From the NCBI GenBank assembly GCA_019022495.1, contig JAFEKR010000005.1, forward strand, positions 3,038,001-3,102,000: DNA of 64,000 nt, in the 5' to 3' direction. Of the stretch, positions 49,710-59,666 are shown one piece after another. The stretch is from Epichloe hybrida. Lineage: Eukaryota > Ascomycota > Sordariomycetes > Hypocreales > Clavicipitaceae. Every line of letters begins with the position of its first letter. Within the stretch, counting starts at the first letter, position 1. Position numbers and translations under genes: made by a program. The notes beneath the pieces are model-generated. The model was not told the DNA's origin. It saw only the letters and a program-made list of their open reading frames with translations, and did no database searches.

Positions 49710-51260
49710 TGTTGGTTACACCAAGGTCCTACGCAGGTAATAAATCCCATATAAATTGAAGTCAATGATAGTTAGTTAGTTCAATAGGAAAGAGGGAGAA
49801 GAGAGGGAAAGTCTAGATACTAGAAAAGTAAGCGAAATCTATATATAAGGCATAAAAGGGGGTGGCGAATTAATGCAGCCAATCACATCGCGTGCATCGC
49901 GCTAGACCTACAATTTAGTCTAGTCTTTGGCTACAATTAAACTAATAAAGATCCAAAGGAATTAACACTAGTAATCTCTCTTTTTCCTTTATAGCTAAAG
50001 AGCTTAAAAATATAATAAAAATTAGATTAAAGGAAAGTGTACACTAGTGAATCCCTTAATAGGAATCCGCTGCTCTAATTAGCTATTATAGTATTAGTTA
50101 ATTAAATTAATTCATTAGTCCTTACCTAAGCTTCTGTCCCTTAATATTATAGGTCTCTTTACCTATTCTTTAATATAAATTATTAATTCGTTTAAATTAA
50201 TTAAAGAGGAAAGTAATGAATTTAGTAATGCTTTTATTATCGCATCCGCTAGATTATTATTGCTATTAATCTATCTAACTTTATAAATCTTATGCCTTTT
50301 ATATAATTAATAAAGGGCTATAATATTAATTATTAGTCTCTTCTCCTTTATAATTCCTAGCTTTATAAGATATTTATATAACAAAAAAGAATTAGTACAA
50401 AGAATCATAGGAATTTAAGGCATCTTTAATTAATCCGTAATCTAATATAAAGTCATGGAAATTATATAGGTAATATCTACGCCTTAAACTATGCTATATA
50501 ACTCAGAGGTAAGCGCACTATAAGTAACTCTCTTACTCTTTATTAAGCTATACATAATAATATTACCTTTCATAATAAAGGTATTATTATCTTACATTAT
50601 CTCGTTGCTAATCACGATCACATATCCGATCTGTGAGCTTAAATCCTTGTTATTAGTAAGTAATCTATTTATAAACATAAAGAGCTTTGCCTCTTTAAGA
50701 ACTAAAGGAATATATTATAGTCCATGCTATTAGTTCTTAATCTACTATTTAAGGCGTTTATTAAGATATATAATATCTTCTATAAAGGGCTCTTAGTGTT
50801 AAGCTATAATTAAAAGGTTATATAAAGCCTCTAGTTAACATATAGTTATAATATAGCTTCCTTGCGCTTATTACTCTATATAATCTTGCTTTACTATTAA
50901 GGATTAAGAATTAACTTCCTTAATCTTCTAACTCTAACCTTTCTAGGTTAATATTAGTAAGTTATTAGTGTTTTAGGTTAAGATACAGCTATTAAAGATA
51001 ACAGGATTCTTAGCGGTTAATTATTACTTTTCTTTAGCTATAAAATTAGCCTTCTAGAGCTCTTTCTCTTCTTTTTAGAAAAAGTTATTATTACTTAGTC
51101 CTAATATATCATTAGTTTATATTCTAACAATACTAAAGAGATTCTTATTATTTAGGGCTATAATTAATAAGTAGGGATTATAGGTTAAAGTTGTTATATT
51201 AAGGTTATCCCTATGGTAACAGAAGTACGTTACCTACTAGTAGGTTCCAGCCTCTATAAT
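49710..51260 (-). mobile_element. Truncated Copia-like element B4
   Basis: Family B, coding minus. The 3' LTR is 49710-49967 (258 bp, TGTTGGTTACACC...GGAATTAACA), followed by about 1.3 kb collinear with the RNase H and end of RT in B1 and B2. It stops abruptly at 51260, where element G begins. The RT motif reads stop-T-N-D near 51107-51120. The 5' two thirds and the other LTR are missing. Confidence 0.88.
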
Positions 51261-51572
51261 TATAAGGCCCTACTTACAACACTAGCGCGCTAGCGCACCA
51301 CTAGGCAGGCATACCACGCCCTAGGGCTAGGTCCACGTAATACTAGTAAGTCACTACCTATAAGTTAGTGACTCACATATATAATACACTTAGACCTAGT
51401 AAGCTTTAGTTAATATATAAACACCCCTATACCTCTTACCTAGCTATCCCTTTATTCTTATAATTCTAAAGCTTCTCCTACTAGTTACCTAAGAGTAATA
51501 TAAGGGAAGAATAACCTAATCTACTAAAACTATACTATATATTACTTAGGATTAGCTAGATAATAGTAACAC

Positions 51573-52381
51573 TATTGAAATGTAGGGAGCTAGTTGCCAG
51601 CTGGCAACAGCTGTACGGGTGCAAGCTCTACGGTCAGGGACCAATAGGGCTGCAACGTTGAATCAATCAACGCAACGCAACGGAAGGTTGTGGCAGTTAT
51701 CAACTAATAGAATTCGATTTAGATCACTTTTATGATATCTTATAGAGCAATAGAATTGATTTTAGATACGTTGTACGGGCAATGCGGCTGTTGTTAGTTG
51801 AGAGGACTAGCTATCTAGCTAGTTGAAAAGATCTTCTTCCTCTCATAGACCTACCGACCGTATCGGTGGATCTGGGCCACCAACGGGGTCTTACGGGCCA
51901 CTTTTGATTTTCCGCAAAATTCATTTGTATGCAAAAACCAAAAAATCGACTCACCACCATACTAGCTAGCAACCCGTATGCACCAACTTTTGGTCCAAAA
52001 AATAACCTTGCATAAAAAGAAAGCCCTATCTTTAAGCTTCAATTTGCTATATGTGAAACTTTTGTACGACCTCTAGATAAAGAGAAAATCGTTGTCAAAG
52101 ATAGCTATAGGGTAAGTTACGTGTAGGGTAACCTGCTTACGTCACCCTAGCTTACCTAATTACTAGTGGCGTGGTTGTGGCTACACTTGTAGCCACAACG
52201 TAATTGACTAATTAGTCATCCACACGGTCGGTCGCAGCTGTTGACAGCTGCGACGCAGCCATTGATAGCTGCCCTCGCGACCGTTGACAGCTGCAGTGCA
52301 GCTGTCAGACTTGCAAAGCAAGCTAGTAATAAGAAGGTTCTTTAACTAGAAAAGGGCTAAAAATAGGTCTTATTTTTAACA
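51573..52381 (-). repeat. Solo family C LTR inside G
   Basis: 809 bp, TATTGAAATG...TTTTTAACA, flanked by the target duplication AACAC (51568-51572 and 52382-52386). It is 22 bases shorter than the LTRs of C because of two small deletions: one near the CAGCTG-rich start, one in a short CACCCTAGCTTACGT tandem. It is the least RIP-affected C LTR. The hairpins lie at 52231-52254 and 52286-52306. It probably arose by LTR-LTR recombination of a full C insertion. Confidence 0.95.
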
Positions 52382-55300
52382 AACACTATAGCTAGGGATA
52401 TACTATATTTTATAACCTTATCTAAAGCTATACCCTTTACTATAGTAGTAGAAGAGGTAGTAGTTAAGAAGTAAATTACTTAGCTTAAGTAACTTAAGAA
52501 ACTATAGGATTAAGAAAAGAAGCTTACTAACTTAATATAATCTTATAGAGAACTAGTAAAAAGGGGCTAAAAGGATAGTTTATTCTTAAGCCTTAGTAGC
52601 TAAGAAGTTAAGGTCTAAAATATTATAAAACTCTAATACCTTATAAACCTATAGAAGTATAAGATATAGCTTAATAACCTTAACTATACCTTTAAGAGGG
52701 TAAAGAAGAAGTATTACTAGGATAACTAAAAGATTCTCTTTACACTTAACCATATATATATAAACTATTAGGCTAGATAGGACTAATACGTTAAAGAATA
52801 ACTAGCTAATAGTTAGGATTATCCTAAGGATAACTAGGATAAGTTCTAAGACTAGACCCTTATGCTACTTAAAGACTCCGTAAGTCATAATACATAAATA
52901 GCCACGTAGCTAGAAAACACGAAGTAAAAGGAGGGCTAGAGTCCTATTAAGTTTAGTATTTACTTAGATTTACTAGAGAAATACCTAGAACACACTCTAG
53001 AAAAGACCTATGCTCTTATATTCTTTATGAAATTACTTCCTAACTTATAAGATTATATTAACTTACACATAGATATTACTAGTCTAATATAAGAAGATAT
53101 TATATAACTTGCCTAGTGATTTTAGGAGGTAATGTTAAAGAATAAGTAAAAGCTAAATAATTTAAAAGAGAAAGGGCTATATAAGGTAGCTTAATACTAA
53201 AGATATAACTCCTTATAAGGGTATTAGCTAAATAGGGACTAAAGAGATAAGGATAAGGATAAGGAAAAGACCCTAGCTACCTATTTAAATAATAATAGAC
53301 TATAAGGAAGAAGATAGTATTTTAATTATAGTAGTATAGAGTATGTTATTTATAATTATAATAAGCTAAGGAAAGACTAGCAAGAGAGCTAGGAAAACTC
53401 CTAGAGGTAGAAGTAAAAGCCCTTACCTTTGCCTTAGACACTAGGGTACTAGTAGGATGCTAATTTCACACACTAGTTACTATCTATAGGCATAAAGACA
53501 TTAAAATAGTAGCGGATCTTAATAGTTACGCTAAGATTAATATTATAAGCGCCTAATTCACATAGACTTATAAGCTTAATTAGGCTAAGGCTATAACACC
53601 TATCTTAAAGGTAGTAGGGGCTCTGATAGTCCCCTAATATAGTATTTATAAGGTACCTATTTTAATTAAAGATTTATAAGGCAAAGAAAAAGACCTTAAG
53701 TTACTATATATAGCTATTAATAAGGACTTAAGAGTAGAGGGAAGCCTTATATTAATTAGAATACATATACTTATAGAAGAATATATATATCTCTACTTAT
53801 ACTTATAAGAATAGTGATTTAAAAAGAGAAAGGTAGCCTTTTTACTACTAACTCCCTATAAGTTTATAAAGGTAATGCGTAATAAGATAATTATATATGC
53901 TATTATAGGCGTAATAGAAGATAAGTTTATCCCTCTTAAAGACAAAGAGAAGGCAAAAGCATATAGAACTGTTAAAGATATCCTAGAGGAACTACGCAAA
54001 TTTAAAGATATGTTTATATTAGATAAGGTAAGGAGCCTCCTATTAAAGAAGTTAACTAACTATATAATTAATCTTATACTAGGAGCTACACCCCTATATA
54101 GACTAATCTATTCTCTCTCCTAAAGCAAACTTAGGGAGCTCTAGGAATATAGTAATAATAACCTAAAGAAAAGCTAAATAAGACCCTTAAAGAGCCTAGT
54201 AGGCATGCTTATCCTATTTATGCTAAAGAAGGATAGAACGCTATAGCTATGCGTTAACTATTAAGGACTTAATAAGGTAATATAAAAGAATTACTACGCT
54301 CTCCCCCTGATTTTAGAGATCCTTAATTAATACTAAGGGGCCTATTTCTTTTCTAAGATTAATATTAAGGACGTGTACTACTAAATTTATATTAAAGAAG
54401 GCGATAAATAGAAGATAGCTTTTTATATATATTATAGGCACTATAAGTACCTTATAATACCTTTTAGGTTAATAAATGCCCTAGCTACTTTCTAGAGTTA
54501 TATCTATAAAGCGCTACATAGGCTAGTTAATACTATTTATATAGTGTATTTAGATAATATCTTAATCTTCTCTAAGATAAAGAAGAAGCACACTAAACAC
54601 ATTAAGTAAGTCCTTAAATATATAAGGTTAGTAAAGTTATATATAAAACCCTCTAAGTGCTCTTTTTATAAGGAATTAGTAAAATTCCTAGGGTTTATTC
54701 TCTCTATTAACAGGATATTAATAGATACTTACTAGGTTAATATAATTAGAGAATAAAAGGAGCTAATAAGTTTTAAGGATATATAGTTATTTCTTAGGTT
54801 TTATAACTTCTACTAATAGTTTATCTATAAATACTCTAGAATTATAATACCTCTTTATGTGTTAATAAAGGGTAGTTAAAATAGCATCTAAACTAGGAGG
54901 TTTATATTTAGAGAAAAGAAGTGGTTAGCGTTTAACTAGCTAAAAGATGCTTTTTAGTAAGCGCCTTTACTCTAATACTATAACCTAAGTTAGGTAGTGT
55001 GTATTAAGATAGATGCCTTGATTTTCGTAATAGTAGGAATCCTATCTTAGTAAGATAATAAGAGCTATTAGCATCTAGTAGCCTTTTAGTTAAGGAAGTT
55101 TATAAATACTAAATATAACTATAGCATAGCTAATTAAGAGCTACTTACTATAGTAAAGTTATTTAAACACTAGTAATATTATATTAAAGGCGTGGAGATA
55201 CCTATAAAGGTCCTATTAGACTATTATAACCTATAGACTTTTATAAGGTAATAGAAGCTAAATAGAAGATAGGTATAATAGTGTATATTTCTCTACCCTT

Positions 55301-56419
55301 TTTATTTTATAATTAAGTATAGACTAGGGAAAAGTAACCCTATAGATACACTATTAAGAAGGTCTAATTATAAGGGCAAACCTATGTTAAATAAGGCGCT
55401 CCTACTAGAGCTTTAAAGGAAAATAGTAGATATCTTTATAGTAAAAGAAAAAGTACTAATATATTAAAGAAGTTATAGCGTAATACTAGTCTTATAACTT
55501 ACTAAGGTAAGAGTAGCCTAGGTAAAAGGCTAGTTAGCTACTATAGATCTAGTAATAAGTTAGCTAAATAAAGGTAATTTTAAGGAGAAGGTAGTATGTG
55601 TTTAAGATATTAGTATAGTATAAGTAATTTAGGGGGCTATTATATTACTAAATCCTTACTAATTTATAGTAAATAAACTATTAGTGTAATTACTATAGAA
55701 GGTATAGAACTAAGATTTAGATTTATAAAAGTATAAAGGTAAGGTTAACTCCTAAGTAAAAGGGAGGGGAAAAGCTAGTCTATAGTTATATAGTGTAAGG
55801 GGCCTCCTAATATATAAAGACTAGGTAGTTATTTTATAGGAGCCTATCTTATAATAGGAGCTTCTAAGGCTATACTATAATAATCTATTAGTAAGTTACT
55901 TTAGGACTAAATACACTCTAAAGCTACTAAAACATTACTATTAGTAGCTAGTAATAAGTAAAGCTATTTTAAACTATATATCTAGCTACGGAGTATACTA
56001 GCGTGTTATAGTAAGATAGCATTGCCCTTATAGAAGCCTTAAATTACTACTAATACTAAGGTAACTATAAGCAAAGATCTTAATAGACTTTATTATAGGT
56101 TTACTACTAGTGTAGCTAGGCAAGCGAGAAACTAATATAATCCTAGTAATTATAGACTAATTTACTAAGTACTCTATCTTCCTTCCTATAAAGACTATAA
56201 TTAATATAGCTAAATTAGTAAAGTTATTCTATAAGGAGATTAAGCTATAATTTAAAGCGCTAGAGGGCATTATATCTAATAGAGGGTTAGTATTTATAAG
56301 CTAATTCTAGTTAGCGCTATATTACTAGTTATATATAAAGCAAAGGCTTTAAATAGTATTTTACCCCTAAACTAATAGGTAAATAAAGAGAATAAATTAA
56401 GTACTTAAGCATTACTTAT

Positions 56420-56500
56420 TGTTAAAATCAAAAGAGTGGACTAATCCAACTGAACCTAGGATTACAAAGCCTTATATATTTTTAATAATATATTTTAACA
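56420..56500 (-). repeat. 81-bp terminal repeat of the miniature element (3' LTR)
   Basis: Starts TGTTAAAATCAAAAGAGTGG on the plus strand and ends TATATTTTAACA. Differs from 56689-56769 at four C/T or G/A sites. Confidence 0.9.
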
Positions 56501-56574
56501 CTCCCCCTAGAATTATATATCTAGGTGCCTTATTAGAGGTTAGGCTTATACTAGTAATTAAATTTCTTGTTATT

Positions 56575-56688
56575 TTTCAGCAGGGTTCGAACCTATAACC
56601 TTGCCTCGCAAAGTAGTGCTCTACTATAGTAGGCGGGCTAATACACGCTACAGTAAGCCACAACCACTACGCCACCAGGCTCATAACC
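56575..56688 (-). other. tRNA-like (pol III promoter-like) interior of the miniature element
   Basis: On the minus strand the B-box GGTTCGAACCC is preceded by ATAGG. With RIP-type reversals that would be GCAGG, pairing with CCTGC as a T-arm stem. A perfect A-box lies 70 bases upstream, and a second D-arm-like segment (ACTATAGTAGAGC, about 30 bases upstream of the B-box) gives normal tRNA spacing. No acceptor stem pairs, so this is a tRNA-related sequence rather than a functional tRNA gene. Confidence 0.55.
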
Positions 56689-56769
56689 TATTAAAATCAA
56701 AAGAGTGGACTAATCTAACTAAACCTAGGATTACAAAGCCTTATATATTTTTAACAATATATTTTAACA
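56689..56769 (-). repeat. 81-bp terminal repeat of the miniature element (5' LTR)
   Basis: Starts TATTAAAATCAAAAGAGTGG and lies directly beside the initiator-tRNA-Met-type primer site at about 56675-56688. Confidence 0.9.
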
Positions 56770-57490
56770 CTTATAATGTTTTATTAAAGAGAACTAATAA
56801 CTATAGCTAAAGCTACTCCTAATAGCCTAATTTATATATAATAATACTATTAATAGGATAATAAGCTACTCCCCTAACTACGCTCTTATAGGCTATTTAC
56901 CTAAGTTCTACCTTACTCTTAAGGGTAAGAGCATAAAGAGGGAGGTCCTAGAGGCTTATATATATATTAAAAAGCTATATAAAGTTAGGGAGAAACTAGC
57001 ATATAACTAGGTAAGGGCTACTAAAGCGTAAGCAAAGTACTATAACTAGAGATATTAGCTAATAACCTTAAAAAGAGAAAACTTAGTACTACTATTAGCG
57101 AAGAATATTAGGCTTAAGGACATAAAATAGAAGCTAAACCTAAGATTTATTAGGCTATTTTAGATACTTAATGCTATAGGTAAATAAGCATACTAACTAG
57201 CGCTACCTAATAAGTATAGCTAACTATATAATATGTTCTACGTTAGCTTATTAGAGCTATAGAATTACTAGGAAGACGCCCTAGATAAGGATATACTAAT
57301 ACTAGACCTTAAAGATAATAATAATAAGTTTAAAGTTAAGGAAGTTAGGGATTATAGGAAGACACGTAAAGGTAATAAATACCTAGTAAAATAGAAGGGC
57401 TAGCTAAGCAAATATAATTAATAGGTAGCATTAGAAGATATAGAAGGCGCTTAATATATAATTTAAGCTTTCTATTAAAGTAAAATAAGT

Positions 57491-57910
57491 AAAAAGCATA
57501 GCAAGATATAATTAAGTTATAAGTAATAAGGGATAAGGTAATTATAAAAAAGGCCTAGCCTTATTAGCTACTATTACACTCTAATTAAAACCCTTATTAG
57601 ACTATTTACTAAATAATAAAAGAAAAGATACCTATAAGGAGAGGAGTCTTATAGGAAACCCTTCTATAGTTACCCCCTTATATATTAAAATAACGCTATT
57701 ATAAAGGAGGTACTTAGCGCCCTTACTCTTATTCTCCTAAATCACTACCTCTATTACCTAGAAAAACTAGTGCTTTACTACCCCCTAGGGCACGAATCCT
57801 AGATTATAATATTATAGCTATAAAGTTATTTTTCTCTTCTAGGAATTATAATATATAGTGTAGTTTAGTCTCCCTCTAGTATATGGACTGGACTACGGAC
57901 TACTCATCGT
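57491..57910. other. 3' remnant of G to gene-island boundary
   Basis: AT-rich RIP-type sequence after the G chromodomain. No ORF, and no copy of the G 5' LTR. Composition changes sharply at about 57,880, where normal GC content begins. Confidence 0.6.
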
Positions 57911-57934
57911 CTCTCTCTCTCTCTCTCTCTCTCT
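57911..57934. repeat. (CT)12 microsatellite
   Basis: Twelve perfect CT units at the inner edge of the gene island. Confidence 0.95.
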
Positions 57935-58766
57935 TTTTCCTTTGGACGACTCCAGTACTTTATTTCATCATCGTTCTCATTCATCATCCATCTCTCCTGC
58001 CGGCAACAGCCCCGTGCTCGCTGCATTCGTAACCTGGGGGACAGACCGGGAATGTAGCCATGCCCTCCATCCCGACGCCAGTTTCGTTGTACTCCAATTC
58101 CCCGTCAACAGAGCGAGAAGCATCCAATTCGACCAGCTGTAGCATATAAGCAAAGCGGCAACTCGCTTGTCACGTTTCGTTTGCCCACCAAGGCACATGC
58201 CGGAGACATACGCGCGAGGTTGGGTAACGGGAAGACACGCATCTGGACTGAGATTCCCTCGCTTTGCATGTCACGCACCATTTCGGCCATGTCGTTGATG
58301 AGAAGACACGAATACCCAAGAGATGGAGAGCAGGAAAATGAAAGAGGACAACTGCAAAAACAACCCAAGATTTAACCATTGGACAAGTGTCTGTGTACCG
58401 CGTGGCCCGAGCCCCATGTCATATTCTACTCCCACTCGAGAATGTTCGCTATGCCTCCCTAACACCACGGATAAGCCGAAAAGGACCAAACGTCGACTGA
58501 AGTGCTAGGAATTACGTGCTACCAGACAACCTGCATTCATGACCTCATAAGAAGAAGAGAAAAACGCATATCGCCAACCCATCAGAGCGGAACAAAATGA
58601 TCAAGGGAGGTACTCGAGAGGTGATACTTTGCAGATGCCCAAGCTGCGCGTGGCAATATGTGGGGAAGAGACTGCAACCTGTCCTTGTCGTTACTGGTCA
58701 TAACTGTCGTCAGAAGTTCATTTCAGCGTCCGACGCCGACACAAGCCGAGGCCAGTGGTGTTTCAA
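57935..58766. other. GC-normal flank downstream of ARL8
   Basis: Balanced composition without RIP signature. Several short overlapping ORFs (60-90 codons) occur on both strands, none with a domain I recognise. One on the minus strand (58170-58379) begins with a hydrophobic stretch like a signal or membrane segment, but it overlaps two other frames of similar length, so none is called. The part next to 58766 should contain the ARL8 3' UTR. Confidence 0.5.
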
Positions 58767-59666
58767 TCATCGGTTGGCCCATTTTACGAGAAACTGCACG
58801 ACCGCGTCAAGATTCGTTTCTTCCTTGGCACTGATTCCGTAGCAGCAGACTTCGCGGCCTTGAATCGACTTCAGACCCAGCTCGTCGATTAACTCGTCAA
58901 CGGAAAGCTTCTGGGGCAAATCAGACTTATTTCCAAGTACGAGGAGAGGAATGCCCGCCAGGGTTTGGTAGCTCATCAAAGAATGAAGCTCCTCTTTAGC
59001 CTGGGGGATGACATCTACGTCGGCAATGTCTACAATAAAGACAATGGCGTTGACGCCACGACAATATCTCTCCCACATGTTCCGAAATCTGGGCTGACCG
59101 CCTATATCCCAGCACTTCAAGGAAACGTGGCCTTGTTGTACTCGTTTCATATTAAAGCCAACGGTCGGTATCGAGCTGAATGGGGTAAGACCTGGTTAGC
59201 CGCTGTTCTAGCTTGAGGACGGGATCTGACGAATTCGTGTATGCGTGCACTGGCTCCGGCATACGTGACCCAGGGGTTTTGTGTTGCTCGACTCATCGGC
59301 CAGGAAGACGGGGGTTACTCACTCGAGAGTAAATTCGCCACCCTACGAGAGAGTATGTTAGCCGCTACGCGCCCGAGTAAACGAGAAGAAGAAGAAGCAC
59401 CAAAGACTTACAGCGAGAACTCTGAGCAACGAAGTTTTGCCAGCATTCTGCAAGCCAACGAGCGTGACCTCCATCTCCATTGCCCTATATCGCTCTCTCG
59501 TCAGCATTATTACCGCCGCCGCCGGGCTACTGACGTCATAGCAAGCCGAGGATGATGCCTTTACAGATATCGTTGTCGGTCGACCCTACGAGACAGAACT
59601 GCAGCCAGCAACTTACCAAAATGTCCGCAGCAACCAATCATACACCTTCTTGAATATGCCGGTCAT
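58767..59666 (-). CDS. ARL8: ARL8-type small GTPase (ADP-ribosylation factor-like 8)
   Basis: Four exons on the minus strand: 59666-59617, 59484-59412, 59342-59323 and 59175-58767. Together they encode 183 residues (animal ARL8 is about 186). The introns (132, 69 and 147 bases) run GTAAGT/GTAAGT/GTGAGT to AG, with branch-like GCTGAC, GGCTAAC and GGCTAAC. The start is MTGIF, an amphipathic first helix with no Gly2 for myristoylation, as in ARL8. Motifs: P-loop GLQNAGKTS (27-35), switch I PTVGFN (51-56), WDIGGQ (70-75), ARL8-typical [16 protein letters not shown] (77-92), NKSD (130-133), SAK (163-165). All GTP-binding motifs are intact. In animals ARL8 couples lysosomes to kinesin and HOPS; in this fungus a vacuole or late-endosome role is inferred. 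The sequence shows no RIP. Confidence 0.96.

Larger units (their letters stand above)
56420..56769 (-). mobile_element. Miniature LTR element (TRIM-like) with pol III-type boxes
   Basis: 350 bp in total, with two 81-bp terminal direct repeats (56420-56500 and 56689-56769) that differ at four positions, all transitions. The target duplication is CTTAT (56415-56419 and 56770-56774). In the minus orientation the 188-base inside starts with a primer site GGTTATGAGCC (complementary to initiator tRNA-Met, like C) and ends with a polypurine tract AGGGGGAG next to TGTTAAAA. Between them lie pol III-type motifs: A-box TGGCGTAGTGG (complement of 56664-56674) and B-box GGTTCGAACCC (complement of 56583-56593). 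It has no coding capacity. Structural features match terminal-repeat retrotransposons in miniature (TRIM); a tRNA-like interior is not part of the usual description. Confidence 0.85.
52387..57490 (+). pseudogene. Gypsy gag-pol with chromodomain (G)
   Basis: Gag lies about 52,400-53,400, with a decayed zinc knuckle near 53310-53370 (former Cys and His read as Tyr). Protease is about 53,500-53,800. The ORF at 53875-54123 is the stretch before RT. RT has K-D-R-T-L-W-L-C-V-N-Y near 54230 and the catalytic box Y-L-D-N with the second Asp lost (AAT at 54556-54558). Integrase keeps its first Asp (GAC 56155-56157) but has S-N-R-G (AAT 56278-56280) and I-K-R-I-N (AAG 56386-56388) in place of D and E. 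A chromodomain near 57326-57455 has R-K-T-R-K-G-N-K-Y-L-V-K. From RT to integrase one frame is used, and it shifts after 56,420 exactly as a 355-bp insertion predicts. Confidence 0.88.
51261..57850 (+). mobile_element. Ty3/Gypsy chromovirus G, 3'-truncated
   Basis: Coding plus. The start TATAAGGCCCTACTTACAAC at 51261 is probably a RIP form of an LTR beginning TGTAAGGCCC. The 5' LTR region (51261 to about 51567) includes TATATAAACACC near 51411 as a likely promoter. Gag, protease, RT, RNase H, integrase and a C-terminal chromodomain follow. No copy of the 5' LTR is found before the gene island, so the 3' LTR appears to be lost. Two later insertions sit inside: a solo C LTR (51573-52381) and a miniature LTR element (56420-56769). 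Confidence 0.85.

Noticed and set aside
49277..49765. 162-codon minus-strand ORF
   Set aside because: Repetitive translation of the minisatellite. Its start lies in the B4 LTR and there is no domain, so it is reported only as a repeat.
56601..56810. 69-codon plus-strand ORF
   Set aside because: Crosses the tRNA-like interior and one LTR of the miniature element; no coding support.
57942..58508. Cluster of 60-87-codon overlapping ORFs on both strands, including one minus-strand ORF (58170-58379) with a hydrophobic N-terminus
   Set aside because: Normal GC content makes chance ORFs common. The frames overlap each other, and none has a recognisable domain or convincing splice-linked extension.
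58597..59216. Plus-strand ORFs of 81 and 83 codons
   Set aside because: 58965-59216 is antisense to ARL8 exon 4 and 58597-58842 overlaps the ARL8 3' end; the minus-strand reading is clearly conserved.
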